Made by a program: the position numbers and the translations under genes. A stretch of DNA of 64,000 bases from positions 124,001 through 188,000 of the forward strand of contig NZ_CADIJY010000005.1 of assembly GCF_902859735.1 (NCBI RefSeq), written 5' to 3'. Within the stretch, counting starts at the first letter, position 1. Each line of letters starts with the position of its first letter. The stretch comes from Achromobacter aegrifaciens (GTDB lineage Bacteria; Pseudomonadota; Gammaproteobacteria; Burkholderiales; Burkholderiaceae_B). Below the pieces are notes generated by a model, which was not told the DNA's origin, ran no database searches, and worked only from the letters and a program-made list of their open reading frames with translations. This document shows positions 1 through 8,119 of the stretch, one piece after another.

Positions 1-173
1 GTAAGGCAAATTCTTCATCGGCAACATGGGTCCAGTAATGACGCCCGCCGGCGCGGGGCAAGTGGCTGACAATTATAGGCAGTCGATCAGACCCGTCCGG
101 CCCGCCCGGGGTTCCCGCGCATTTAAAACATGCAACTTGATGCAACCTGCCGGCCTCGGGATGTGGCAACGGA

Positions 174-1139
174 TCAATCCGTACCGCCGCCGTGATGCCG
201 GCGGTACACGGCCGGAGAAACCCCCACGTGCTTGACGAAGGCGCGACGCAAGGTGTCGACGTTGGCAAAGCCGCATTGCGCGGCCGCCTGCTTGGGCGTG
301 GCGGCGCCCGCCTCCAGCAGCGCGCGGGCCGCGGCGATGCGCGTCATCTCCACCCACGCGGCCGGCGTGACGCCGACCTCGGCATGAAACAGCCGCGCAA
401 AATGCCGGGGACTCAGGCCGGCGTGCTCGGCCAGCGCGTCCACCGACAACGGCAGCCCAGGATTGCCGGCGACCCAGCGCTGGACTTCTTGCAGGGCCGA
501 GCGCCCGACCGGACCGGCCTGCCCCTTGCGGCTGAACTGCAGTTGTCCGCCGGGGCGCTTGAAGAACATCACCAACTGCGCAGCCACGTTGGCGGCCACC
601 TCCCGGCCCAGATCCTCCTCCACCAGCGACAGCGCCAGATCCAGGCCGGCCGTGACGCCGGCGGAAGTGCGCACCTTGCCGTCGCGCACATGCAGGGCGT
701 CTTCCTCGACGGTCACCTTGGGATAGGCCAGGCGCAATTGCGCAGCCGCGTTCCAATGGGTCGTCACGCGCCGGCCATCCAGCAGGCCGGCTGCGGCCAG
801 CATGAACGCGCCAGTGCAGACGGAGCCATAGCGCCGGGCGCCCCGGGCCGTCACGCGCAGCCAGCGCAAGGCGGAACTGCTGAGCATTGCGCTGGCGGCC
901 TGCGGCGTGCCGGCGACCAACAGGGTATCGAGACGCGCGATCGGATCGCCCACCGCCAGGTCGGGCAGCAGGCGCGCGCCCGACGAACAGCGGATGGGCC
1001 CGGCCTCATAGCCCACCACGCGCAGCGCATATAGCTCGCGTCCAAGTTCGGCATTGGCCTGGGCGAATACGTCCAGGGGCCCGGAGACATCCAGCATCTG
1101 GACGCCGGGCAGCGCAAGAATGGCTATCGTCTTGGTCAT
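174..1139 (-). CDS. GlxA-family AraC-type transcriptional regulator (DJ-1/PfpI domain plus AraC HTH)
   Basis: A 321-aa cytoplasmic DNA-binding regulator. Residues ~4-180 form a DJ-1/PfpI-like amidotransferase fold with the nucleophile-elbow-like Cys108 (SVCTGAFMLA). Residues ~215-321 form the two-helix-turn-helix AraC domain (LSVDALAEHAGLSPRHFARL, then QCGFANVDTLRRAF). This is the standard GlxA architecture and length; such proteins usually act as sensors or regulators, not as proteases. The ATG at 1139 begins MTKTIAILALPG, where the fold starts. The open frame continues about 790 bp upstream without a stop, but that stretch is antisense to the HD-domain gene. It is divergent from that gene with ~130 bp between them, so it may control it. 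The ligand is unknown. Confidence 0.9.
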   Translation of the reverse strand: MTKTIAILALPGVQMLDVSGPLDVFAQANAELGRELYALRVVGYEAGPIRCSSGARLLPDLAVGDPIARLDTLLVAGTPQAASAMLSSSALRWLRVTARGARRYGSVCTGAFMLAAAGLLDGRRVTTHWNAAAQLRLAYPKVTVEEDALHVRDGKVRTSAGVTAGLDLALSLVEEDLGREVAANVAAQLVMFFKRPGGQLQFSRKGQAGPVGRSALQEVQRWVAGNPGLPLSVDALAEHAGLSPRHFARLFHAEVGVTPAAWVEMTRIAAARALLEAGAATPKQAAAQCGFANVDTLRRAFVKHVGVSPAVYRRHHGGGTD

Positions 1140-1271
1140 GGCATCGCGCCTGGCCCCCAGGCGTCGGGAAATCGCATATTTTGGCGGAATCTGGCGTATT
1201 ACGACAATTGAAGCCATTCTAGTGCGGCGGGAGAATTTATCGAACCCCCACCCCACGCAAGGACTCCCGCC

Positions 1272-1913
1272 ATGAACCCTGTCATCGACGGCATTCAGAT
1301 TCCCGACAGCAAGCTCGCCCGCGAAATCACGGAATTGGTGCGCGACACCGCCACGCCGCTGCTGTTCCACCACTCCAGCCGGGTCTACTACTTCGGCGCG
1401 CTTGCCGGCAAGCGGCGCGGACTGAAGTTCGACCCGGAATTGCTCTATTGCGGCTGCATGTTCCACGACATGGGCCTGACGCATCAGCACAGCAGCGACT
1501 GCTGCCGCTTCGAAGTGGACGGCGCCAACGCAGCGCGCGATTTCCTTGGCAGCCGCGGCATCGCCCAACAGGACATCGATCTGGTGTGGACCGCCATTGC
1601 GCTGCACACGACGCCCGGCATTCCCGAATTCATGCATCCGGTGGTCGCGCTGGTGACGGCGGGCGTGGAAATGGACGTGCTGGGCCTGACCTACGGCGAC
1701 TACAGCGACACCCAGCGCGAAGCCGTGGTCGCTGCGCATCCACGCGGGCCAGGCTTCAAGGAAGAAATCATCCAGGCGTTCTACGACGGCATCAAACACA
1801 AGCCGCAGACGACCTTCGGCAACGTCAAGGCCGATGTCATCGCCGACAAGGAACCGGCCTTCAGGCCCGGCAATTTTTGCAGCGTGATCCGCGGCTCGCG
1901 CTGGCCGGGCTGA
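1272..1913 (+). CDS. HD-domain protein, cyanamide-hydratase-like
   Basis: A 213-aa protein with an HD metal-dependent hydrolase signature: His33/His34 near the N-terminus, the HD pair His65-Asp66 in YCGCMFHDMGL, and a later His in AIALHTTPGIP. The length and the MFHDMGLT pattern resemble the HD family that includes fungal cyanamide hydratase and many uncharacterised bacterial proteins, so a soluble metal-dependent hydrolase or lyase is likely. The substrate cannot be named. The start ATG follows an AAGGA-type ribosome site. It is transcribed away from the GlxA-type regulator, which is the most likely local controller (inference). Confidence 0.8.
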   Translation: MNPVIDGIQIPDSKLAREITELVRDTATPLLFHHSSRVYYFGALAGKRRGLKFDPELLYCGCMFHDMGLTHQHSSDCCRFEVDGANAARDFLGSRGIAQQDIDLVWTAIALHTTPGIPEFMHPVVALVTAGVEMDVLGLTYGDYSDTQREAVVAAHPRGPGFKEEIIQAFYDGIKHKPQTTFGNVKADVIADKEPAFRPGNFCSVIRGSRWPG

Positions 1914-1920
1914 ACCTGCT

Positions 1921-1938
1921 GCGCCGCGCAAGCGGCGC
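1921..1938. terminator. Hairpin between convergent genes, possible bidirectional terminator
   Basis: A perfect 7-bp stem (GCGCCGC / GCGGCGC) with a 4-nt loop lies 7 bp after the HD gene stop and just beyond the stop of the convergent hydrolase. A short T tract (four T) follows after six bases on the plus strand. The position fits a terminator, but the T run is short and spaced. Confidence 0.4.
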
Positions 1939-1946
1939 CCCCGGTT

Positions 1947-2600
1947 TTAGTCCAGCGCAACCTTCAGCCGCGCCTGCACCAACTGGCGCAGCACCAGGAG
2001 CTTGCCGTGGAAGAAGTGCGATGCGCCCGGCACCACCACCACGGGGATGGAACGCGGGCGCGCCCAGTCCATGGCTTCGGACAGCGGCACGACTTCGTCT
2101 TCCTCGCCGTGCACCATCAGCGTATCGTCCGGCACCTGCACTTCGTGCGACTGGAAGCGATTCACGGCGGGGCCCATCAGCATCAGGGCGGAGGGCAGTA
2201 CCGTGTCGCCCTGCTCGGCGAGGGCGGCATAGGTCTGCGCGGCGACGGCAGTGCCGAACGAAAAACCAGCCAGTACCCACGGCGCCCGGGCCAGTTCCGG
2301 GTGCAGCTCGCGCATCTGCGCCACGACCGCCAGCATGTCCTGGGTTTCGCCCACGGATTTGTCGAAGGTGCCTTCGGACTGCCCAACGCCGCGGAAATTG
2401 GGCCGCACCGCCACCAGGCCGTGCTGCACGCAGGCGCGCGACAGGGTCGTGACCACCTTGTTCTCGCGCGCGCCGCCCTGCAGCGGGTGCGGATGCAATA
2501 CCAGCGCCCAGCCTCGCGGCGTACCCGCCGGCCAGTCCACGGCGCAATCGATGCGGCCGGCGGCTCCGTTGAAGGCGTGGGTTTCAGTGCGTGCGGACAT
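1947..2600 (-). CDS. Alpha/beta hydrolase (dienelactone-hydrolase/esterase-like)
   Basis: A 217-aa cytoplasmic alpha/beta hydrolase. The nucleophile elbow is GFSFGTAV (Ser114), with the probable acid Asp168 (VHGEEDEVVP) and base His195 (PGASHFFHG), so the triad is complete. LHPHPLQGG near residue 36 and RPNFRGVGQSEG near residue 66 are typical of the YfhR/YheT-like small hydrolases common in Burkholderiales. No signal peptide is seen. It stands 33 bp upstream of the transporter lipoprotein gene on the same strand and may be cotranscribed with it as the last gene. Substrate unknown. Confidence 0.85.
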   Translation of the reverse strand: MSARTETHAFNGAAGRIDCAVDWPAGTPRGWALVLHPHPLQGGARENKVVTTLSRACVQHGLVAVRPNFRGVGQSEGTFDKSVGETQDMLAVVAQMRELHPELARAPWVLAGFSFGTAVAAQTYAALAEQGDTVLPSALMLMGPAVNRFQSHEVQVPDDTLMVHGEEDEVVPLSEAMDWARPRSIPVVVVPGASHFFHGKLLVLRQLVQARLKVALD

Positions 2601-2633
2601 GGCGTGACTCAGGATGCGGGAAAAACAGCGATC

Positions 2634-3236
2634 TTAACCGCCCGGCCTGGCGGCGGGCTTGGGCGTCGTGGCAAGCCACTGCGCCAATTGGTCCGCGGCA
2701 TCGTCCGTCGCCTGACGCAATGCCGCGACTCCGCCCTGCGCGTCCTGCGTGGGCGCGGGCGCGCGGGCCTCGATGCGCGTCTGGCCCACCACGCTGCGGC
2801 CGCTGAGCAAGACCGCCTGCAGCAGCACGCGGCCTTCGCTGGACTGGCCGTCGGCCGCGAATACCTGTTCGAACTGGGACAACGACACCTGCAATTGCGG
2901 CGTCTGCAGGGTGACGCGCTCGTCCAGCACCGGCCCCTGGCGCGACAGGCGCTCCGTGAGGCGCTGACGCACCAGGTCCGCCGGCGGCGAGGCCCAGCGG
3001 TAACTGGCATAGGCCTTGGGCGCGGCGCTGTCTCCCACGCGCCAGATCACCCCCGTGTCGGACAGGCTGGGCACGGCCTGGAAGACCAGCGCAAGCGGCG
3101 CGCGCGCGGGCAAGGCCGGCGTGGGCCGGGAGTCCAGGCCCAGGTCGAATACCGAAGGCGGGGCTGCCACGCGGCCGATGCCGCAACCGGCCAGGGCCAG
3201 CGTCAGGATTAGAACGGCGCTACGCATCTTCATCAT
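2634..3236 (-). CDS. ABC-type transport auxiliary lipoprotein (PqiC/DUF330-like) of an MCE system
   Basis: A 200-aa protein with a lipoprotein signal: a hydrophobic stretch followed by the lipobox LALAGC (Cys18). The mature part (VFDLGLDSRPTP, then LVFQAVPSLSDTGVIWRVG) resembles the ABC_trans_aux family, which sits in the periplasm with MCE transporters. It overlaps the MCE gene by 4 bp (ATGA-type), so translation is probably coupled. Its likely role is an outer-membrane-anchored or periplasmic partner in phospholipid movement between membranes, as PqiC is for PqiAB. A tandem ATG pair makes the exact start uncertain by one codon. Confidence 0.85.
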   Translation of the reverse strand: MMKMRSAVLILTLALAGCGIGRVAAPPSVFDLGLDSRPTPALPARAPLALVFQAVPSLSDTGVIWRVGDSAAPKAYASYRWASPPADLVRQRLTERLSRQGPVLDERVTLQTPQLQVSLSQFEQVFAADGQSSEGRVLLQAVLLSGRSVVGQTRIEARAPAPTQDAQGGVAALRQATDDAADQLAQWLATTPKPAARPGG

Positions 3237-4189
3237 TTGGGCGATCTCCCGAAGCCTGCAAAACCGGCCTCGCCGGGCCCGGGCTCGCGGGGCGCCGGGC
3301 CGAACAGGAACGATTGCGGCGTGTTGTCCACACGGCGCAGAGTAACGGTGGCGCCGCGCGCGGCCGCGCTGACGTTGGTGGCCATGCTGGTGATGGCGGG
3401 CAGGGTCTCGCCATCCAGCCGCGCGGCGGCCAGGGCGATGTCGTTGAGGCTGCTGGTGGCGGCGGACAGGGGACCATCCGGCGCGTTCAGGCGCGCCAGC
3501 GACTGGCGGGCCTGCGCCGCCAGGTCGCCGACTTCCCGCGCGGCGCGGTCGGCCTGGCGCGAGGTCTTGTCCAGCGAATCGATCAGGGGACCGAGCTTGG
3601 CCAGCGTAGGCGCCAGATCCTGGCTGGCCCCCCTGAGCGACTGGGTGATGTCGTTGGCGTTCTGCAGGCTGGCGGTGAGCGCCTGCACGTTCTGCTCGCT
3701 GAGCACGCGCCGCAGCTGCTCGGTGACCTCCTCGACGTTGGAGATCAGCTTGCCGCCGCGCTGCTCGATGCGGTCGAGAAAACCGGGGCGCAGCGGAATG
3801 GCTGCCGGATGCGCGGCCGACGACGCCAGCCGCTTCATCGAGGTGCCGTCATCGCGCAGCTCCACGTTGGAAATGCCGGTCACGCCCTGCACGCCCAGTT
3901 CGGCCCAGGTGGACTCGGTGATCGGCGTGTTGGGCGCCACGCCGATGCGGATGCGCACCTGCCCGGGCTTGTCCGGGTTCAGGGCCAGGGACTGCACCTT
4001 GCCCACCGGCACGCCCTGATAGCGCACCGTGGACTGCGGGTTAAGGCCGCTGACGGCGGTCGCGGAGATGATTTCGTATGGCTGCAGCTGAGTCCGGTCG
4101 CGTCCGATCCAGATGGCCACCAAGGCGGCTGCGGCCAGCAAGGCCAGCGTGAAGATGCCGGCCATGAGCGCATGACTACGGTTTTCCAT
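3233..4189 (-). CDS. MlaD-family MCE substrate-binding protein
   Basis: A 318-aa protein with one N-terminal membrane helix (~residues 12-31) and an MCE domain at ~38-118 (SATAVSGLNPQSTVRYQGVP, then VGKVQSLAL). A long helical C-terminal region follows (~150-290), with repeated EQL/ANDI-type heptads suggesting a coiled coil or tube. MCE proteins form hexameric rings that carry phospholipids across the periplasm. The start overlaps the end of the ATPase gene by 14 bp, and the 3' end overlaps the lipoprotein gene by 4 bp, consistent with one operon. Its length is greater than E. coli MlaD (about 183 aa), closer to other single-MCE proteins with helical tails. Confidence 0.9.
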   Translation of the reverse strand: MENRSHALMAGIFTLALLAAAALVAIWIGRDRTQLQPYEIISATAVSGLNPQSTVRYQGVPVGKVQSLALNPDKPGQVRIRIGVAPNTPITESTWAELGVQGVTGISNVELRDDGTSMKRLASSAAHPAAIPLRPGFLDRIEQRGGKLISNVEEVTEQLRRVLSEQNVQALTASLQNANDITQSLRGASQDLAPTLAKLGPLIDSLDKTSRQADRAAREVGDLAAQARQSLARLNAPDGPLSAATSSLNDIALAAARLDGETLPAITSMATNVSAAARGATVTLRRVDNTPQSFLFGPAPREPGPGEAGFAGFGRSPK

Positions 4190-5015
4190 GATGCAATCCC
4201 TTCGGCGCCAGATCCCCCAGCGCGCGCAGGCCGCGCTCGCCCAGGAAGAACGTGTGAATGAACGGGTGATCGACCTTCAATACTTCCGGCACCGTGTCGC
4301 ACACGATCACCCGTTTGTCCGCCAGCACGGCGACGCGCGTGGCCAGCGCCAGCAGCGTGTCCAGGTCGTGCGTCACCATGACGACGGTGAATCCCAATTG
4401 CCGGTGCAGGCTGCGCACCAGGTCCACGAACTCGTCGGAGCGCAGCGGGTCCAGGCCAGCCGTGGGTTCGTCCAGGAACAGCAATTCCGGATCCAGCGAC
4501 AGCGCACGCGCCAGCGCCACGCGCTTGACCATGCCGCCAGACAGGTCCGACGGCCGCTTGTCGGCATCGCGCGCCGACAGGCCCACCATCGCCAGCCGGC
4601 ACATGACGACATCGCGCACCAGGTCTTCCGGCACGGTGCGCAGTTCGCGCAGCGGCAAGGCCACATTGTCGAACACCGACAGCGCGGAGAACAACGCCCC
4701 CGCCTGGAACAGCATGCCCCAGCGATAGGACAACCGCCGGCGTTCAGCCGCCGTCAGTTCGAACAGCGAATGACCAAGCACCCGCACCGTGCCCGCGGCC
4801 GGCCGGTCCAACCCGATGATCTGCCGCAGCAGCACCGTCTTGCCCGTGCCCGAGCCGCCCACCAGCACCAGGATCTCGCCGGGGAAGACGGTCAGGTCCA
4901 GATTGTCGTGCACCACGTGGTCGCCAAACGCCGTGCGCAGCCCGCGCACGGTGATGACGGGTTCTACCGTAACGCCATCGTCGGTGAAAAGCTTGTGCTG
5001 GGCGGCGCTGTTCAT
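4176..5015 (-). CDS. MlaF-like lipid ABC transporter ATP-binding protein
   Basis: A 279-aa ABC ATPase. The Walker A motif is GGSGTGKT (53-60), the signature is DLSGGMVKRVALARAL, and the Walker B/D-loop is LLFLDEPTAGLDPL; the switch His is in VMVTHDLDTL. The LSGGM signature and the C-terminal extension resemble MlaF/Ttg2A. The ATG at 5015 overlaps the permease stop by one base (TGATG), which indicates translational coupling. It energises the transporter encoded by the flanking permease and MCE genes at the inner membrane. Confidence 0.93.
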   Translation of the reverse strand: MNSAAQHKLFTDDGVTVEPVITVRGLRTAFGDHVVHDNLDLTVFPGEILVLVGGSGTGKTVLLRQIIGLDRPAAGTVRVLGHSLFELTAAERRRLSYRWGMLFQAGALFSALSVFDNVALPLRELRTVPEDLVRDVVMCRLAMVGLSARDADKRPSDLSGGMVKRVALARALSLDPELLFLDEPTAGLDPLRSDEFVDLVRSLHRQLGFTVVMVTHDLDTLLALATRVAVLADKRVIVCDTVPEVLKVDHPFIHTFFLGERGLRALGDLAPKGLHHGKP

Positions 5016-6148
5016 CAGATGCCCACCGAGCTGAAAATCACGGCATACAGCGCGTCCAGCAGGATCACGCCGGTAATCGAGGTGACCACCGATGTGGTGG
5101 TGCCGCGACCCAGGCTTTCCGTGTTGGGCTGGATGCGCAGCCCGAAATGGCAGGCGATCAGCGCGATCAGCATGCCGAAGGTCACGCCCTTGAGGATGCC
5201 GATCCAGTAGTTGGTCAGCGAAATCGCGTCCGGCAGCGACTGCAGGAACCATTGCGCCGACACGCCCAGCTGCATCTGCGCGGCGAGCATGCCGCCCAAC
5301 AGCGCCATGGCGTCCGTCCACAGCACCAATAACGGCATGGTCACAGCCAGCGCCACCACCCGCGGCAGGATCAGGCGCTGCCCATGCGAAATGCCCATGA
5401 CCAGCATCGCATCGAGTTCCTGCGTCACCCGCATCACGCCGATCTGTGCCGTGATGGCCGAGCCCGAACGGCCCGCCACCAGGATGGCGGCCAGCACCGG
5501 CCCCAGTTCGCGCACGATGGATACGCCCAGCAGACGCACGATGAAACGGTCGGCGCCGAACATCTGTAGCTGCTGCGCCGACAGGTAGGACAGCACCACG
5601 CCGATCAGGAACCCGACCAGCGCCGTGATGCCCAGCGCCTGAGCGCCGGTGCGGTACACCTGCGCCGAAATTTCGCGCCACGGCCCCAGCCGCGGGCGCA
5701 GCAGCATGCCGCCCAGGTCCAGGACCAGTTGCCCCAGCATGATGAGCAAGGCGCGGCCATTGTCGATAGCCTGGAAGATCGCCTCGCCCATCGCACGCAG
5801 CCAGCTCAATGGGTCGCGCTTGGGCGCGGCGGCCGGGGTCTCGCCCTTGTTCAGGGCCAGCGCGTTGAAAACGTCCTGCTGGCCGGCGGACCAGCGCACG
5901 CGCTCGGGCAGCTTGTGGCCCCAGGCTTCCCAGATCAGCAGCGCGCCTATCGTGTCCAGCCGGCCGATGCCGTGCAGGTCCCAGCGCGCGCCGCCATCGG
6001 TGGCGCAGGCCAGCGCCTCGCGGCGGCGTTGGACCTCTCCAGGCTCTGCCAGCGCCAGCACGCTCCAGTCGCCGGCCACATGGCACACGCCTCCTTCGAA
6101 ACGGAAGGGCGCGGCGGCGGCAGGTGCGGACGAAGCGGAATGCGGCAT
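5015..6148 (-). CDS. MlaE-family permease with N-terminal STAS-like (MlaB-like) domain
   Basis: A 377-aa inner-membrane protein. Residues ~15-95 look like a STAS domain (WDLHGIGRLDTIGALLIWEA). Residues ~120-377 are an MlaE permease with about five or six membrane helices and the conserved region LGPVLAAILVAGRSGSAI. In E. coli the STAS partner MlaB is a separate protein; here it is fused to the permease, a known variant in other bacteria. The start is placed at the ATG at 6148 because the domain begins there; the open frame continues upstream antisense to birA. It is the first gene of the transporter operon and is divergent from birA with ~90 bp between starts. Confidence 0.9.
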   Translation of the reverse strand: MPHSASSAPAAAAPFRFEGGVCHVAGDWSVLALAEPGEVQRRREALACATDGGARWDLHGIGRLDTIGALLIWEAWGHKLPERVRWSAGQQDVFNALALNKGETPAAAPKRDPLSWLRAMGEAIFQAIDNGRALLIMLGQLVLDLGGMLLRPRLGPWREISAQVYRTGAQALGITALVGFLIGVVLSYLSAQQLQMFGADRFIVRLLGVSIVRELGPVLAAILVAGRSGSAITAQIGVMRVTQELDAMLVMGISHGQRLILPRVVALAVTMPLLVLWTDAMALLGGMLAAQMQLGVSAQWFLQSLPDAISLTNYWIGILKGVTFGMLIALIACHFGLRIQPNTESLGRGTTTSVVTSITGVILLDALYAVIFSSVGI

Positions 6149-6241
6149 GAAGACAGAATACCGATGCAAAATGTATCGCCAATCATAAACGCTGGCGCCG
6201 GCAGACCGCGAGCGCGGGCCGCGTGCCCTACAATCGCCGCC

Positions 6242-7090
6242 ATGTCCGCTCAAGCCAGCCCCATCGACCTGCCCGCGCCGGAAACCCTGGCCCGCACGCT
6301 CAGCACGCGCCTGCCCGCCTTCCAGGACATCTCCTGGATCGGTAGCACCGGATCGACCAATGCCGACCTCCTGGCCCGCGCTCGCGCAGGCAGCGGCGGC
6401 AAACCCTGGCTGCTGGGCACGCACCTGCAGGAAACCGGCCGCGGCCGCGCCGGCCGTCCGTGGCAGAACCGCACGGGCTCCACGCTGATGTTCTCCTGTG
6501 CCTTCGACGTGCACCTGCCGCCCGCGCAACTGCCCGCCCTGTCGCCGCTAGCCGGCATCGCCGCCTGCGAAGCTCTGCGCACCGTCGCCGGCCCGCAAGC
6601 CGCCGGGCTGTGCATGAAGTGGCCCAACGACGTGCAGTGGCACGACGCCAAGCTGGCAGGCGTACTGGTCGAGACCACCCGCAACCCCGGCGGCAGCGAG
6701 GCCGGCCATACGGTCGTCATCGGCATGGGCGTGAACCTGACCGACGCCGCCCGGCTGTCGCTGGCGCTGGAACGCGAAGTCGCCGACTGGAGCCAGGTGC
6801 AGGCAGTCGCCGCCCGCCAGGCCTCCGCCGCCGACCTGGTCTGCGCCAGCGCCATGGCCTGGCTGGAAGCGGTCCAGACCCTGGAGCGCGAAGGCTTTGG
6901 CGCCTTCAGGCCGCGTTTCGACCAGGTGGACGCTTTGGCCGGCCGCAAGGTCAACGTGCTGGACAAGGGCGCTATCCTTCTAGGCGGCACCGCCTGCGGC
7001 GTGGACGAACAAGGCCGCCTGCTGGTGCAAACCCCCGAGGGCACCCAACCGATCCTGGTCGGTGAAATCTCGATTCGACGCCAAGCATGA
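6242..7090 (+). CDS. birA: Biotin--[acetyl-CoA-carboxylase] ligase, monofunctional
   Basis: A 282-aa enzyme that activates biotin as biotinyl-AMP and attaches it to the carrier lysine of acetyl-CoA carboxylase. Motifs seen are the glycine-rich adenylate loop [19 protein letters not shown], and [10 protein letters not shown], with a C-terminal SH3-like region ([20 protein letters not shown]). No N-terminal winged-helix domain is present, so this is the group I type that does not act as the bio-operon repressor. The stop overlaps the coaX start by 4 bp (ATGA). The birA-coaX pair is common in Betaproteobacteria. Confidence 0.95.
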   Translation: MSAQASPIDLPAPETLARTLSTRLPAFQDISWIGSTGSTNADLLARARAGSGGKPWLLGTHLQETGRGRAGRPWQNRTGSTLMFSCAFDVHLPPAQLPALSPLAGIAACEALRTVAGPQAAGLCMKWPNDVQWHDAKLAGVLVETTRNPGGSEAGHTVVIGMGVNLTDAARLSLALEREVADWSQVQAVAARQASAADLVCASAMAWLEAVQTLEREGFGAFRPRFDQVDALAGRKVNVLDKGAILLGGTACGVDEQGRLLVQTPEGTQPILVGEISIRRQA

Positions 7091-7893
7091 TTATTCTCAT
7101 CGACTCCGGCAACAGCCGTCTCAAGGTGGGTTGGCTGGACGCCAGCAACCCCGACACGCCGCGCGAACCCGCGGCGGTCGCCTTCGACGGGCTGGACCTG
7201 GACGCCCTGGACCGCTGGCTGTCCGCCTTGCCGCGCCGCCCCTTGCGCGCGCTGGGCGTGAACGTCGCCGGCGAGGCCCGCGGCGCGGCCATCGCCGCCA
7301 TCCTGCAAAAACATGGCTGCACGGTGACCTGGTCGCCGTCGCAAGCAACCACGCTGGGGTTGGTCAACAGCTACAAGACGCCCACGCAGCTGGGCGCCGA
7401 CCGCTGGGCCTCACTGCTGGGCGTGCTGTCGCGCCTGCCTGGCGCGCACCCGCCCTTCGTGCTGGCCAGCTTCGGCACCGCCACCACCATCGACACCGTC
7501 GGCCCCGACAACGTCTTTGCCGGCGGCCTGATCCTGCCAGGCCCGGCCATGATGCGCAGCGCCCTGGCCCACGGCACCGCCAACCTGCCCATCGCCAACG
7601 GCCAGGTCGTGGCCTATCCCACGGACACGCACGAAGCCATCGCCTCCGGCATCGCCGCCGCGCAGGCCGGCGCCGTCGTGCGCCAATGGCTGGCGGGACG
7701 CCAGCGCTACGGCCAGACGCCGCAGATCTACGCGGCGGGCGGCGGTTGGCCCGAAGTGCATCAGGAAATCGAACGCCTGCTGGCGGACGCGGGCGGCACC
7801 GAAGGTGCGGCCCCCGTGCCCATCTATCTGGATCACCCCGTCCTGGACGGCCTGGCCGCGGTCGCCCGCGCCACCCTGGACGACCAAGCCTGA
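7087..7893 (+). CDS. coaX: Type III pantothenate kinase
   Basis: A 268-aa ATP-dependent kinase catalysing the first step of coenzyme A synthesis. It has the N-terminal phosphate-binding motif [14 protein letters not shown], the pantothenate-site motif [11 protein letters not shown] and the second phosphate motif [10 protein letters not shown], all characteristic of CoaX and absent from CoaA or PanK-II. Length is normal for the family. It is translationally coupled to birA and followed after 16 bp by a small membrane protein gene. Confidence 0.95.
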   Translation: MIILIDSGNSRLKVGWLDASNPDTPREPAAVAFDGLDLDALDRWLSALPRRPLRALGVNVAGEARGAAIAAILQKHGCTVTWSPSQATTLGLVNSYKTPTQLGADRWASLLGVLSRLPGAHPPFVLASFGTATTIDTVGPDNVFAGGLILPGPAMMRSALAHGTANLPIANGQVVAYPTDTHEAIASGIAAAQAGAVVRQWLAGRQRYGQTPQIYAAGGGWPEVHQEIERLLADAGGTEGAAPVPIYLDHPVLDGLAAVARATLDDQA

Positions 7894-7909
7894 ACGGGAG
7901 ACCCCGGCC

Positions 7910-8083
7910 ATGCGCGTGCTCTTCATCCTCATCCTGCTGGCGAATCTGGGGGTTTATGCGCTGGGCCAGGGCTGGCTGGGCGTGCGTCCCGAGGACGAAG
8001 GCCGCGACCCGCGCCGCTTCAATCAGGAACTGAATCCGGGCGCGGTGACCCTGGTTCCCAAGACCGCGGCTGCCGCCCCCTGA
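7910..8083 (+). CDS. Small membrane-anchored protein, possible truncated SPOR-type protein
   Basis: A 57-aa ORF with a single N-terminal hydrophobic helix (VLFILILLANLGVYAL), then a short polar segment (VRPEDEGRDPRRFNQEL) and an Ala-rich tail. In many Burkholderiales, coaX is followed by a longer SPOR-domain protein that starts with the same kind of helix plus a GQGWLG...GRDP segment. This ORF resembles only that N-terminal part, so it may be a lineage in which the SPOR domain was lost (inference). A GGGAG ribosome site lies upstream. Function unknown. Confidence 0.6.
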   Translation: MRVLFILILLANLGVYALGQGWLGVRPEDEGRDPRRFNQELNPGAVTLVPKTAAAAP

Positions 8084-8091
8084 AGCCCCAG

Positions 8092-8107
8092 CCGGCGCAC
8101 ACGCCGG
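8092..8107. terminator. GC-rich hairpin between convergent genes
   Basis: A perfect 6-bp stem CCGGCG / CGCCGG with a 4-nt loop, 8 bp after the small-protein stop and 13 bp from the waaA stop. A run of C and then four T follows on the plus strand. It probably ends the birA-coaX transcript. Confidence 0.4.
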
Positions 8108-8119
8108 GGAACCCGGGCG

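Noticed and set aside
1-173. Small open frame at the left edge (26-235 plus)
   Set aside because: It runs antisense into the GlxA-type gene, has no recognisable features, and is probably chance.
174-1931. A 585-residue open frame covering the GlxA-type gene and beyond
   Set aside because: Residues before the Met at 1139 are antisense to the HD-domain gene and resemble nothing; the DJ-1 fold begins at 1139.
4176-6182. Apparent 668-residue frame joining the permease region and the ATPase
   Set aside because: The part upstream of 5015 is an out-of-frame shadow of the permease gene; the ATPase has its own ATG coupled by TGATG.
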